Positions 46,671-59,345 of a stretch of 64,000 bases of DNA are shown piece after piece. The stretch's first letter is position 1. The number at the start of each line of letters is the position of its first letter. The stretch spans positions 267,048 through 331,047 of the forward strand of contig DF239413.1 in assembly GCA_000507305.1 (NCBI GenBank). Reading direction: 5' to 3'. Under the pieces are notes generated by a model, which saw nothing but the letters and a program-made list of their open reading frames with translations, was not told where the DNA came from and did not search any database. Position numbers and translations under genes: made by a program. The stretch is from Breviolum minutum Mf 1.05b.01. Its lineage: Eukaryota; Sar; Dinophyceae; Suessiales; Symbiodiniaceae.

Positions 46671-48140
46671 CTTCTCAAGAGGCGAACCAATATTCCACCA
46701 TTCATCGATTTTTTGACAGAGAAAAAGTGCTCTGATCTGCCCCCGATCTGCACACCTTGCATGGGTAGGTGCCAGTTGGCACAATACCTGTCAAAGAAGA
46801 TCCTGACCTCGCAGGAATCCCATTGACCCGTAGTGACTGGTCAAAATAACCTCCGAGCCCCCATCGGAAACGAGGGTGTAATAAGGCCTTATAACCAATG
46901 GTCAATTAGCCCTGAATAAAGGGCCTTATTTCTTGGCAGGTCACGTTAGTGGGGGCAGGTGGACTAGTCAATAACTCAGGTCAAACACAACATAACAAGA
47001 CCATACATGACAGCTTGAAGCCCGAACATCTACATGGCCCACTTAGGGGATGAGATAAATTACACATGCATATAGAAAGCATAAATGTACATGTTAAGAG
47101 AAAATATAATATACACAATACATCATTAACACTTTGACAATAGTAAACAGGTATCAAATATCTGTTTGAAAAAGAACATTTGACCAATCTTGATATCCCT
47201 GAAATAGACCTCGAATTTCACCCACCATTTAAAATTCCTATTATTAACCGGCTTGCAAAGATTTTTTTAAACCAGGGTGGCTTCCGGATGCACCTTCTAG
47301 ATGGATGCACCCACCCGAGTTGGTCCAAAAACACCACCCCCCGCAACCAAAACCCTGAAACTGAGTCGGGACCCCGGACGGCTGACGAATTTCTCCCGCA
47401 TAATCGTATTCCGGTACACAGGCCTGAAACCCCAAAGGTCTGTCAAAGTGTGCTCCTGTGGGTTGTGGGTGGTGACTCACTCATTGGAAGGTATGTGATA
47501 AATGTTTGTGAAAGACAACAAAAATCCATACGCAGAGAAATCCGGGTTTCATCGCAAGGATGGAAAAGCAACAACTACTACACCTGGGAACGATCAGATA
47601 TCCACCTTCCAGCCTGCACATTTGAGTCAATGTTTTTCCTTTATCCAAAAGATAGGATATGTCAGTTAGGGTACTCCAGTAGGGTTTTAGACACCTGGAA
47701 CACTCACATACTCACATCACATGGAACCCAAAAGTTGTGTAGCTGATTGTTTTTCAGTGATCATATGGTGTGCCGGGTATTCACGTATTCAGCCGTTTTT
47801 TGATGGAGGCTTCCCTCATGGTGAATCACCACTTACCACTTAAGTAAGGTCGGGTGAGGTCATGGAATCTTGCAGAAATAAAATAGTGTATAGGTTTTCA
47901 TCGGCCTTTAGGCAGCACTTCACGTCATATTTTGCCACCCCACCCCCCCTCCCACAAGAAACTTGATTCCTCTCACGGACGTTTTTTTTCGGGCACCTGG
48001 GTTGGGAGGAATTCTTTAAAGAAAAGGATGGAAGTTGACACACCTGACTTCATCCCTTTCTCCCAAAGGCACCTCCAACATTCCGAAAACGCTCTCAGCA
48101 ATAGAAGCATCTACTGTTTGTCCCATGCCATCTGGCTGAC
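46671..48140 (-). CDS. Exon chain, unknown function
   Basis: Minus exons are 48140-48049 (phase 1-0, donor GTCAGG), 47423-47373 (phase 0-0) and 46787-46671 (39 codons, phase 0-0, acceptor tgacag, donor GTAGCC). Readings are QTVDASIAESVFGMLEVPLG; ACVPEYDYAGEIRQPSG; and DRGQIRALFLCQKIDEWWN. The 117-nt exon is open in this frame from acceptor to donor and is the strongest. No family was recognised. A 188-codon plus ORF over 47180-47746 overlaps the middle exon but has no support. Confidence 0.45.
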
Positions 48141-50341
48141 CTCAGACAAAAGTCATGGTAGCTACTGAGTTTTGAAAAAATCAACTGCCTCAACCTTGAA
48201 GTTGCCTAAAACGACAACGTGGAACGAAACGACGCAAATTTGATATATGGCCCTGCAATGATATTCAGAGCTGTTTTTTGTTGGTGAATTTGATATGTGG
48301 CACTGCAATCATTACAATTATATAGTGATTAGATGTGATTAGAGATTCAAAACACACATCATGTATGATGAATGATTTGGAGGAGCCTGTGCCAGTGAGA
48401 CTTTGAAACAATATGACTAAGAAAGGGCTGACAAACCTAGACATTTGATGATATTTGCATAATATACTGCCCTAAAATACTCGACTTACAAAAGCAAACA
48501 AAGCCCAGGATTCAATACAAATCCCATGAGCCCCTTCTGTTATCCAACCCGGGTTCTGATGGTTTTGAAGTCTGGCCGTGCAACAAGAACAAGATTCTGG
48601 AATTGGAGTGTCATCCGGTTTCTATAGCAAGTTGCTCATTTTTAAGAGTTTGCAGCACTCTCCTTTGCGATCATCTTCCCATCCATACCCACCACTTCCA
48701 TTTCGGCGACTTTTTGAAGCAAAGCCCAACAGGTTCCCGGTCGCATGCGAGGTTTTGCGGTTTACGTGCGAACCGCGTCTGGGAGATGGCTTCATTGTAC
48801 TACGGTGAAATTTCACCAGTTGGTTGTTTGGACAAAGGCTCACTCCAACAGGGAAATGCGTGAAATGCTTTCTGGAACTCTTACTTTATTGGTTGGTTTC
48901 CAGTGCTAAATGATGAACCTCCTACCACTGCGCATTGTTTGCGAATCTAAATTATGCTGCACACCGAAATGTTCGGTTCAACATGTTCAGCGTTCCTCAT
49001 TCATCAAGAACCTCCTGAATCAGAATTCCAAGCATTTAAGAACCCCTATCTAATCTATATGCAGAATATGACTCAAATTTGGGAAGTTTAAGATGAACGT
49101 GATGAAATCACTAAAGGTTTTACTTTCCATTTGGATGTTTTTTTTCTCCTGCAGATTTCAACAACCTGAATTCACGGTGCCGAACTTGATTTTTTTCCGG
49201 ACATGTTTCTCCGGCCAGGGGTCCCATGGGTCTGATTCATGCCTATACCAGCTTCTTGAGAAATATGGGCTTTTTCTAGTTGGTGGTTGAACCACCCATC
49301 TGAAAAATAATGAAAACATATTAGTAGTCAAATTGGATTCATCTTCCCCAAGGATCGGGGTGAACATCAAGAATATTTGAAACCACCACCTAGTTTTGAG
49401 TCTATCTATGTCTTTTTCAGGATCAAAATCTTCACATCTTCACCACACGTTGTTGTTTGTACCAACCTGCGGCATGCCAGTTGCCCAGGCCCATGCCTGC
49501 TATGAACCCCTTATCTTTTTTGAAAACAGTTGGTTACCCTAATTGAGCCGCGAACTGGGTAGTATAATCCCCCGTAACCCGTAAACAACCAGGTTTTTCT
49601 TCGTTACCCAAGTGTTTTTCTTGAAGCCCGAATCTCCCGGACACTGATGCAACTAAAATCAGCACCGCCGCGGTGAAGTTTTACAAATGGCCACCCGAGG
49701 CTATGGGAAGGGTTTGTGAAAAATCATGTTCCCTCCTAAAAATCATGACCTGGAAAACCTAGTGTACCATTTTTTTAGGCAACTGTGGCTGGTTTTAGGG
49801 GTTGATGGAAATTAACAGCAACTGGTTTTCCAGGGAGGGAGTTATATAAATCATGCTTGTTATAAGTGACTCTCTTTCCGAGTTGCTTGTATTTTTTAGA
49901 GCCAAAGGTGGTCCATTACGGTTTCCGAGAAAGTGTCACCTGAGGCCAACTACATTTGCCATGGGTTGTCTTGAAAAACAGCGAAAAAATGCAGTGTTCA
50001 GGGTGGGAAAATGCCATGCGAGGTGAAAAAACATGAAAGAACTGCCAGGTAAATCGACAATCAAACTCTTGAAAGTCATCCTTACCATACTGATTTCAGC
50101 TCAGGTCTGCTGATTCTTTAGAGGGACCACCCCTCCCCAAAAAAACAAAACACCTCTTGTCACCTATATAAAAACTTCAAAAAGGTGTCATGTGGCTGCT
50201 TAGATTTGCTATGGAACATTCCAGATTTGTAGATTCAATTGAAGCAAAAGAGTTGGCCCCCAGTTCACACCACCTGGACCGTCTTCATTGCAAATGGGCA
50301 AACGGTTGGGTCATTTCTTGCGGCTGTTCATCAAGCTGATC
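48141..50341. other. Mostly unassigned stretch
   Basis: Weak minus exon candidates at about 48760-48650 (CWALLQKVAEMEVVGMDGK, other frames open) and 49240-49195 (HESDPWDPWPEKH). One M1 copy at 49276. The 49.75-49.85 kb stretch has inverted AACTGGTTTTCCAGGGAGGG-like ends and may be another small element. Confidence 0.3.
49276..49392. mobile_element. M1 inverted-repeat element (slightly longer copy)
   Basis: Left CTAGTTGGTGGTTGAACC; right TTTGAAACCACCACCTAG; a small internal insertion near 49315. Confidence 0.8.
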
Positions 50342-50445
50342 TGGCGAATGTCTCGTACAATTTTTGCAATCTGAATTCAAGTGCGCCTTTCGTTTTCTCC
50401 CTTTTTTGTCATTTCGTGTGGCGAATGATTTTGGATAACCCCGAT
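50342..50445 (-). CDS. Candidate exon, unknown
   Basis: After cctgaacag it reads IGVIQNHSPHEMTKKGEK, then ALEFRLQKLYETFAR; a GA donor (GCCA|GATC) is proposed. A hydrophobic plus ORF (50239-50472) overlaps and is judged less likely. Confidence 0.35.
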
Positions 50446-50779
50446 CTGTTCAGGTTGGAGAACCAATCTTGACTAGATTAGCTCGTCACATTGAACATCA
50501 AAATAAGGTTTCCACTGTTCAACCGCCAATTTTTTTGAGATGAAGTCGTCAGTGGTTGAGTCGCTAGGTCAAGTTATGTTCTGCGTTGGAAACTCATCCA
50601 ATCTCAAGGGGCCATGTGCCACTCAGTCAACAACCTCTGAACATCAACATCAAACAAATTCCACGTTGAAAACGGCGTAGAAAGAAACAAACATGTGTAT
50701 ACTTGGGTATATCCCAACCCCACTAACAGTGAAGAAAATGGTTTGCTTCTACTTTTATCATCCTGGGGGAGCACCAGGA

Positions 50780-51180
50780 TTTTCATGATTTTTGTGTGTT
50801 TATTCGGTGGTATTTCTGGTGCATTCTTATGTGTTCCTTCGTGCTTTTTCTGGTGTTTTTTTGGTGATTTTGCTGGTGGTATTTTTTTGTTTTTCCTGGT
50901 GCTTTTTCCATTGTGTTCTGGTGTTTTTTTTCCGTGCACTTTTTCGTGCTTGTCCCTTTTCTTTTCTATATACGTTTCCCCTTAGTGGTAGTCCGGCTTT
51001 TTGCCGTGCTTTTTTTCGTGGTTTTTGAGTGTCTTTTCTTCCGTGCTTTTTTTCGTGCGGGTATTCGTGTTATTTTTGGATTTTTATAGTGCTTTCATTC
51101 GTGTTTTTTTTGTATTTTTTTTTGTCCTCCTGTTTTTCGTGGTTTTATTTTTCGTGCAATGGGTGGCACCCAAGGCAAAC
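50780..51180. repeat. T-rich degenerate repeat (TTTTTCGTGC-like)
   Basis: About 400 bp of short units such as TTTTTCGTGCTTTT and TTTCTGGTGTTTTT on the plus strand, with strong T bias and recurring GTG. Open reading frames here are composition artefacts. Confidence 0.8.
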
Positions 51181-51483
51181 AACCATAATATTTTGCATTT
51201 TGGCCCGTGCTTTTTCTGGTGGTTACTACTAGTGAAGATAGGATATACACAATGTATACCTCTCCACTTCCATCTTCACCCAACAAGAATCATAATGTTG
51301 GGATTTATTTTTGTATTTTTGTTTGTGTGTTTTCTTTCAACATCAATCAAATATGTAAGTTTATGCTAGCCTCCACTCAGCAAAGGACTTCAATACCATT
51401 TGATGAGCAGGGTTTTAATATATTAAACATTTGAAATATCCAAAGTCCAACTCACTCATATTATATTACATTATATTACTCAG

Positions 51484-51560
51484 GTTTTGCCCAACCAATC
51501 GCCCCTTGGAAATTTCAGCGTGGCTTTCAGAAGGTCTTCTGGCCAACACCTTGGAGGACG
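51484..51560 (-). CDS. Candidate exon, unknown
   Basis: After cctccaag it reads LARRPSESHAEISKGRLVGQ. Both strands are open for about 86 codons across 51480-51750, so this is a guess. Confidence 0.2.
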
Positions 51561-51949
51561 ATTGATCGTCGAACCGAGGTCGATTTTTCGTTGTTTTTTT
51601 TTGGGTTTGCAGCACGACGAACTTTTAGGGGTAAAATCGGGTAAAAATACCACAAGCTGGAAATTCTTTACGAATCTACGTGGCAAAAGTTGTTCCAAAA
51701 TGTTCCAAAGCGGCGCCGGAGTGACAAAACTCTCCAAGAGCGTGGTTTAAGTTGGGGCCTCTTTCCCATAATTCCAACTCCTATCCTTCAAACGACCCCC
51801 CTCGATGTCGCAAATGCAGGAGCCCCGAACATCCATTAACGCAAACTACTACAGATGTTGCAATCACCAAGGTCACTGCCCACGTAGCCACCCATCAAGG
51901 CATCGTTTCCACATTTCGTTGTGTCAGGTCACTGATGGTAGATTATTGC

Positions 51950-52012
51950 CTTCGTCACAGGCCCTGGATCCAAAGGTAGTGCATTCACCACGGAGCGGCG
52001 GTAGACGCCCAC
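51950..52012 (-). CDS. Candidate exon, unknown
   Basis: A 63-nt exon after ggttacag reads VGVYRRSVVNALPLDPGPV and ends at a GC donor (AAG|GCAATA). Phase 0 at both ends. A possible next exon near 51885-51790 reads TLVIATSVVVCVNG and stops at TAG. Confidence 0.4.
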
Positions 52013-53599
52013 CTGTAACCCCACAGTTTCTTGGACAAAAAGATGGGGGGATGAAATAGCTGTAAAATAAATGATGTTTTTGTTTGGGCTTGTGGTTATT
52101 GTCAAAGTTGAAAATAAAGAAAAAAGATGAATCACCGGAAATACCTAAATGAAATGAAGTATTTTTTCTTCACATGTAAACAAAGAAAACATGTGGGGGA
52201 TTACAGTAAAATGATCTTTTGGCAAATGATTGACTATTCACTATTAGGTCTTCAGTCAACTTACACCTCCGAAAACAAACATAACACTGAAAAATCACCA
52301 GTTAATAGGAGATACTTTTTCATTCATCCTTGGAATTTTCCATCTAGTCGAATCTTAGTCTTCGCGGGTTACTATACCGTAGTGAAAGTAGATCGCTAGC
52401 CACTCTCAAAAAGTGGCGAATTGTAAGGGGCCATGGCTTTCCCCAATACATAGGAGTTGCTAGCCATCTACTTTCCAGGTGGTATAATTAAATATTTTGT
52501 AAAACAGCAAGCTCCCAATCACACCAAAGCACGGCCCAAATATATATTTCCAGGTGGTATATCTGTTACTTTCCCATTTGTTTCATGTGAAGAAAACCAC
52601 CAGCCTCTGGCTGATCAGGTTTAAAGCCTTCAACTTGATTACCTCGAGAAGGCTTGGAAGGTTGGAATGATGTGCATCTGCTGTGTATATGCATATGAAC
52701 ATGTATAAGCAAATGTAACATATAAACTATATATATATATATGATATGGATATACAATATAGCGGTGAAAAAAGGTGAAATATACAATCAAAGCATATCG
52801 AAATGACATAGTAGAATATTGATAAGACATATGTATGAAATCGTGTCCGAAATATGCAATTGCGTTGATAAAATGGGATGCCCGGCTACAAATACAATAA
52901 ACATGAACCATGTACTTCCTCGAATTCAATCCACATTAGGGGGGCGGCCGTAAAAGAACTCATGACTTGAGCGGTCTGTCAACATGCTGTGATGCAAATC
53001 GTCCTTCACCGCCGGGAATTCAGTTTTAGGGGATCGTTGTTACTGTTTACAGATTCTGAATTCTAGTGAGTAGATCCACTATGACATCCGGATCAAAAGT
53101 CAAACTGCTAAACTGCGAAAAAACCTCTCCACCATGGAATGGCACATCTCACATCATGCAGGATGCTTGGAAAAGACTTGTTGGCTGTTTCATTATTTGG
53201 GGAGAAAAAAAACAAAAAACAAAACCTGCATGAAAACGCAGTTTGTTTAAACGTCAAGCAGTCGAACTTCGACAAACTTTGGCATTTCAACGACCATGGG
53301 GTAAAGCCTGGTGATTATATAGCCAACTACATTACGTTGCCAGTGCATATGTAAATATCAAGAATATACAGAGTCACTCGTGAGTATTACTGAATCATGT
53401 TTGTAGACATAAAGCAAGAAATTGAGTCCACATGATATCATCCTCTATAATCAATTTAATGTTTATCATCATCATCATCATCATCATCAGAAAATACTCA
53501 TTCAGAAACATACACTGAACCCATGTGTCATCGATTGTTGATCATGGTGCAGTTGGCAATATTCTCGAGTGCCACTTTGTGTGTTGGCCAGGCCACCAC
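52013..53599. other. Mostly unassigned stretch
   Basis: AT-rich with TA runs near 52730 and an (ATC)n tract at 53466-53490. One weak minus exon candidate at about 53170-53125 (LHDVRCAIPWWR, donor GTTTTT). A 71-codon plus ORF (53139-53354) has no splice or domain support. Confidence 0.35.
53466..53490. repeat. (ATC)n microsatellite
   Basis: Eight ATC triplets. Confidence 0.9.
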
Positions 53600-54693
53600 C
53601 TGGGCTGATCAGAAAATTTCAGGGCAGCCCCTGAGTCAAAGTCACCAATGGCTGCGGTGTATTGGGAATATATTTATATCATATATGTAGATAATATACA
53701 TATGCATATTCAACATATGTTTAAAATATACATTGGCTGAAAACAAGCAACCTTCCAAGGTAAACGCAAAACATTACACGTGCAATTATACAAATATAGT
53801 ATGAAGAAATATGCTATGAATGGAACATCTTGGCCAAGGGGACAAGGCAGAATGTACACGGGTGCTGACTGATCTGAGGGTGGAAGATCAGCATTCAACA
53901 CCCAGAAATGTGGCTTGAAGCCTAATGTTGGCACCTTTCACCCTATTCATAATCATAATCAAGATGTTAGATGTTTCAATTATATACCCCTTGCCCTCTG
54001 GCAACTCCTCTTCATCGTGCCATTCCAAGCACCAGCATTCAACAGCATATGTGTGTTCATACCCGTTGTATATGAATCTGTCGTCTTCTCATGTCAAGAC
54101 AAAATGTCGCCATACTTCGTGATACCTATCGGTACAGTAGCAATGGATGTAGGCTTACAGCAGTGGAGGCTACAGCAGTGGAGGCCATTCAAATCAGCAG
54201 CCTCCCAAAGGAAATCCCCTTTCAACTTGAGGCATTAAGATCATGAAGGGACCATGGACCTTGGTGCTTCAAATAAGACTTTATAAAACTTGGTGCTGTT
54301 ATATAAGTTTCTCCCCTTCGGATTACGATAATCAAACTGGTGAAGAAAGAAATGCAGCACCACCGCTGAGAATAAAAAACAAAAAGGCTGTGATGAAGGT
54401 ACCAAAATTCACTGATTGTCAAATGTGGATATGGATGGATGAGTGATGGCATATGTCCAGTGAAAACAAAGCAGAAAACATCATGCTTACAAGGATAAAA
54501 CTCATGATTCCAGATGACCAACATCATATTAACAAACTTCGCAGAACTGATTCTCATCATAAAAAATAAATGTCCACACCTATTACTGGGTCATCCATTC
54601 GCTCACCCATTCTTCTTGCATTTCCAGTTGCCGTGCCAACAATAATGTCAGAAGCCTTTCGGTTGCCAGCGCGAAGTGGCACTCGTGATCCAA
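53600..54693 (-). CDS. Three-exon segment, unknown function
   Basis: Minus exons 54693-54607, 54087-53995 and 53651-53600 join in phases 1-1, 1-1 and 1-2. Acceptors are tgctag, catgag and ccgcag; donors are GTGAGC, GCAAGG and GTGGTG. Readings are RAGNRKASDIIVGTATGNAR; RFIYNGYEHTYAVECWCLEW then HDEEELPE; and IGDFDSGAALKFSDQP. The middle exon is Tyr/Glu-rich. No domain was recognised. Another minus stretch at 53930-53820 (GFKPHFWVLNADLPPSDQS) is open within the second intron and may be an alternative exon. Confidence 0.5.
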
Positions 54694-55268
54694 CTAGCAT
54701 ACAGCCGCCATAAATTAACAAATCACAACATGTTAAGAATATTGCTATGTCACAATGCTATACATCTGCAACAAATTGCACAACAACATCTTCCAACATG
54801 CATCTAGCAATCTAGCAACACTTTGAGGGTCAAATTTTCAGACTATCAAAAGCGTAAGTCACGATATGGTGTCCCAACATGACCAAACTAGTTGACAAAA
54901 AGACATTTGGAGGGTATGTTCAATGGATTATATATCACCTACCACCTATTAAGGGAACCAGAAACAGCTATTGATATGCAGGTCTAAAGTCGACAACGAC
55001 CTTCTCACCGCTAATAATTTCGCAAAGGAATTGTGGCGAAATCAGCTTCTTCGTTGGAGGAAACAGAAATCTTTGGTCCTTTGGTTTCCGGGTTTTGCCT
55101 CACCTCTTAGATGCTGTGAGAACAAAAGATGTCACTGCACCTATTACATGACTATTTTTTTTTGGGGGGGAAGTTTCCCACCGGATTTGCATGGATTATC
55201 ATGGATTAGGAACTCTTGCAATTAAGATATAATTGTAATTCATGCAGGTGTGTCGCGAACATCCTCTC

Positions 55269-58200
55269 CTGTGATATATAAAACTCATCCATTGCGCTGA
55301 CTTCTGAGCTTCCCAAACACTACCAGTTCTGACAGCAAAGGGATATGTCAGGCGTGGGTCCTGATGGAGGGATAAAACGACAATAATCTGGAAGTATTCC
55401 AACTATGTTGAATTACAACTTGATGTAATCTTATTTGCAGAACATTCCTCTAAGCAACCACAACAAATCTGGTTACAATCAACAAAAAAAGCTCAGAGGT
55501 AATTTTGCAAAAAGAAACAAATAATGCTGTAGACATTGGTGAATTTGTTGAAGGATCCCACGTATTTGGAGGTAGCAGTTTTGCCAAGCGACCCCGTTGC
55601 TGAGAAGCGGAATCTCGATGACCACATTTCATTCGGAAACCCCCAAATGAAGGATGATGAAGGATGGTTGATGGTTGGAAATACGCGACCAAAAAATGAT
55701 GCATGATCTTCATATATGTTCACATCTCTATGCTCCAAAAGCAACTCCTTATCCACAACAAATCCACCTGGGCATCAACAAACACATCATTGCATGCGGC
55801 CTTTGCCCCGGGGTGCTCCTGATAAAGTCGAAAGCCTTGAACGAAAGCTCTTTGCCATGTGGCATTACTTTTCCTTGGGCGCCCAAAAATGAAGCAGGTA
55901 GGTTTTGTCTGCGTTAGCCAGGTGGTCAAGTGGAAATATTTCCAAAAACCAAAAGAAACCGTGATTCATAATGATTCATATAGATTTTTGAACTGTTATA
56001 CGCAGTTCAAGTTATCTATTTAGAACATTTGCCATACTTTGCCATCATTATCCTACATCTTTTTTCAAGATACATCCTACACCCTCAACAAAACACCGAC
56101 CTGTTACGCACTTATGACTGACTTAGAATCATCCTGAAACCGAGCTAGTGACCTAGTAGAAGCATTGAAGCTTTGGAAATGGATCAGCTAATTCCAAGTT
56201 GATGCCTCGCTCTGCCTTGCAGGTGTTCCTATACTCATCTTTGCATGAACTTCGAAAAATTAATTTGGTGCCTTGGGGAAGGCTACCTGTGGGCAGTAAG
56301 TCACCCAAAAAATACGTACGATCTGAACATGATGGTTTCTAGAATCTTGTTTTCAACTGCAGGGCTGCTTTGAAGCATAAACTTACACCGATCGGTCCTG
56401 TGCCCCACTTGTTTTTCCAAGCTTCTTCAAGATCCCCCACTTGTCACCCTCTGGGCTAAAATCGCCTAAACAACACAGCCGTTTTAAAGGCATCTTACAG
56501 CATGCTGTAACAAGCCGCCGCAACATCGGATGTTGGTCAGAACAAAGAGCCAAGAATCTCATTGCGAATCCGAAATGACCCTTTTAAAATATAACTATAT
56601 ACTCCTAGGTGTTGGGGAGTTTTTTTTTTTTCGGTGACAGTTTTTTTTGGAAAATTTTCACCACAACATGTCAAGCCTCAATTTGTCCGCCAAAGTCTTG
56701 GAGCGGATACACGAAAAAAGGTTCAGTCGTGATGTGCTGGGAAGCACTTGGTTATGAGGAAATTCATATCACCAGCAGGACGTGAGACAACCCCATACAT
56801 CGAGGAGTAGCTAGAAGATGGTAAACATGGTAAACTTTCCATCTTTACAGTTTCCTTTTGAGGATTTGGATACTTGAATTACAATATTCTATCTACTCCA
56901 GAAAGTCGAAACAGAGCTATAGAGGGTAGAGAGAAATCATCTTGGACACACAGAAAAAATTGCAAAATCCCAAGGTTTCAATCATGTTCCACCAACTTAT
57001 CAACCCATTCCAGGAATTGTTAACATCTAACTGGGATTTAGGTACTGTACGAGTAACTCAGCAATCCCCAAATCATTTCCATCGGTCCCCAGCATGCCTC
57101 GTAAGGTTCCATAGGCAAAAACGTGCACCACCTCGTGGAATCAAAGGTGGGAATCGAATCGTTTGTCAGCTTGGAAGGTATCAACTGTTGGTATGATGTT
57201 CCACCTAAGAATGATGACTTCTAGTTTAGATAACCATATGACCATGTGCATCGAATATCATTGAATGACCATATTAGGGTGTTTCCTAAAATGGTGGTAC
57301 CCCCAAATGGATGGTGAAAATAATGGAAAACCCTCTTAAAAATGGATGATGTGGGGGGAAACCCGCCTTTTTAGGAAGCCCCCCATATGGCGGTGTAATC
57401 AACCCAACGCTCACCTCCAGGGATTCTTCGACTGCAGGGTCGTCGTCAAAGGCGGCAAGTTGTGCCAAAACGCTCTGGCGAGGGACAGGCCGATTTCAGT
57501 CACCATGGGGCCATGCCTACATGATTCTATGTGTTTTTTTTTGGCGTATAGGGACATATGCCTACAACTTCTGCAAATGTTCCACTGTGCATCCCATTTT
57601 GGCAATTTGATTCATCTATCTATTGACATCCCTAACAAAACTGCCTTCGCGCTGAGAAAACTCAAGACTTCCTGGTACCGGGTTTGGGAGGAAAACACGC
57701 AGTGCCACCTCCTTCAATCTCACCGGCAAATCATCAACATGTTGGACCAAATGTTCCTTGGATTTTTGTGATCAGTGGAAAGGCTTTAAAGAACACCTGC
57801 TCCACATCTCCATCAGGTGGCTGTCACACATTATCTATGTAGCTCTCAAGGGTTGCATATTTTAAAATCTATATAATAATAGCTACAAAGAGGAAAACCC
57901 ATTCACATAGAATATCAGCACCACAAAAACAAACTCGTGGAGAACACCCATTTACTAGTATTTTCTGAAATGTTGTCCAGTTTGGATCTATCCCCCACCC
58001 AAGATGCAATCGTCACCATCAAGTTTATTACATCTATGGGAATCCCAACTACAAAACTTCTATTTGGCAAGATTGCATCCTGGGGTCCCGGGGATGCAAG
58101 ATCCCATGTCTAATGGTCCCTTCATCTTCCTGGGTCAACTCCAGGTTTTAGTTAACCCTCAGGGCTGATGGTTGACCAGGAGTCTCCTTTGATGAAGGGA

Positions 58201-58817
58201 TTGCACAGCACTTCCGTGACATCCTGACGTCGAGTGCCCATCGAAAGGCATTGAATTCGGTGACCTTGGGTCTTTAGTTTGGGGAAGATGGCTTTCTTTT
58301 TTCTTTCGCAAGGGATTGGAACATTGTTCCCACTATATTCGTAGGGTATATCACAAGTAATTATATAATACATGAAAACACACTATTATCATTTACACTC
58401 TGCCCTACATAGATATCGTATTCTGAACCTTGACCATGACTGCGACTACGACAAACAAGAAGTACATATGTGAGTATTTCTTTGAACTGCGCCCTCCATG
58501 CGAACTTGCCATGCCATGTTTGTTTGGGGTGCCCAAAACACACCTCTCCAACACCTCTTCCCATCCTAAAGCTCAAAGGAACCTCCCACCCTGTTCAACT
58601 TCTCCGGCTGACTTTGACTTGGACAGTGAGAAAACGTTTGGAACATGATATTTTCAAATTGCATGTCAAATATTTAAAGAAACTAGTCTCACTTATTGGA
58701 AACATGGATGAAACAAACAATCAAACACGTTTTTGATCCCTCAACTTCAGCAGAATCAAATGAGATCCTTCTGGAGACGGGAGATGGGCCTCTTCATCAA
58801 AGCCCATCTTCGCCAGA
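55269..58817 (-). CDS. Seven-exon chain, unknown function
   Basis: Minus exons are 58817-58727, 58264-58187, 57474-57415, 57184-57051, 56557-56387, 55873-55768 and 55360-55269. The last five join in phases 0-0, 0-2, 2-2, 2-0, 0-2 without forcing. Donors are GTTTGA, GA-type, GTGAGC, GTACAG, GTAAGT, GTGGAT and GA-type. Readings include FDEEAHLPSPEGSHLILLKL; FNAFRWALDVRMSRKCC; VLAQLAAFDDDPAVEESLE; FDSTRWCTFLPMEPYEACWG; LCSDQHPMLRRLVTACCKM with GDFSPEGDKWGILKKLGK; TWQRAFVQGFRLYQEHPGAK; and LTYPFAVRTGSVWEAQKSAQ. The 171-nt exon is the longest. No family was recognised. More exons may exist at 58.5, 57.7 and 55.6 kb. Confidence 0.5.
57277..57386. mobile_element. M5 inverted-repeat element (copy 2)
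   Basis: GGGTGTTTCCTAAAATGGTG at the left and CCGCCTTTTTAGGAAGCCCC at the right, with inner CCATTTT arms. It lies in the intron between exons 57474-57415 and 57184-57051. Confidence 0.7.
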
Positions 58818-59345
58818 CTGGAGTGGAGTTGACATCCTCAGATCAAACAAAGAGGCAGTCAAACCAACCTACATAAGAAATATATGTCTTTACGCACTTA
58901 AGGACCTGAGGCATCAGGTTTGGGTGGAAACGATCTTCTAACAAAAATCATCTCTGAAATTATTGCTAAATATATGTTATGGATCTGGATCAGATCTGGG
59001 GCTGGTAGTGAAGTATACCCAACTCTGGAAATGATGATTGAAACATCATTTCATTGCCACAACATGCAGCGAAAACTTGATCACCCCTCGGATACATCAT
59101 GACCAAAAAACAGTGCTAAAGGATTCCCAATCGACTCCGACTCATCATTTGCATGGTCATCTGGTGTGTGCCATCATCAAACTGAACTGCGCCACTTTCC
59201 GTTGTCATGCAAAACACTCGGGGACCAGGGGCTGCATTTGTGTATAGCTATATCCTTTTTATCCACCAACCAGCGCGAGGGACAAGAGGGAGAGTTCCAA
59301 GATGATTCCTATGTGACACCTCAGGCACACACACACACAACCAGA

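Noticed and set aside
47180..47746. 188-codon plus ORF
   Set aside because: No domain, no splice or start support, and opposite to the local exon chain. An ORF this long can arise by chance in 64 kb of six frames.
50604..50939. Lys-rich minus ORF
   Set aside because: Translation of the T-rich degenerate repeat.
54222..54560. 112-codon minus ORF
   Set aside because: No motif or splice evidence, and it falls between exons whose phases already agree.
57346..57771. 141-codon plus ORF
   Set aside because: Overlaps an M5 element and the minus exon 57474-57415, which has good splice sites and phase.
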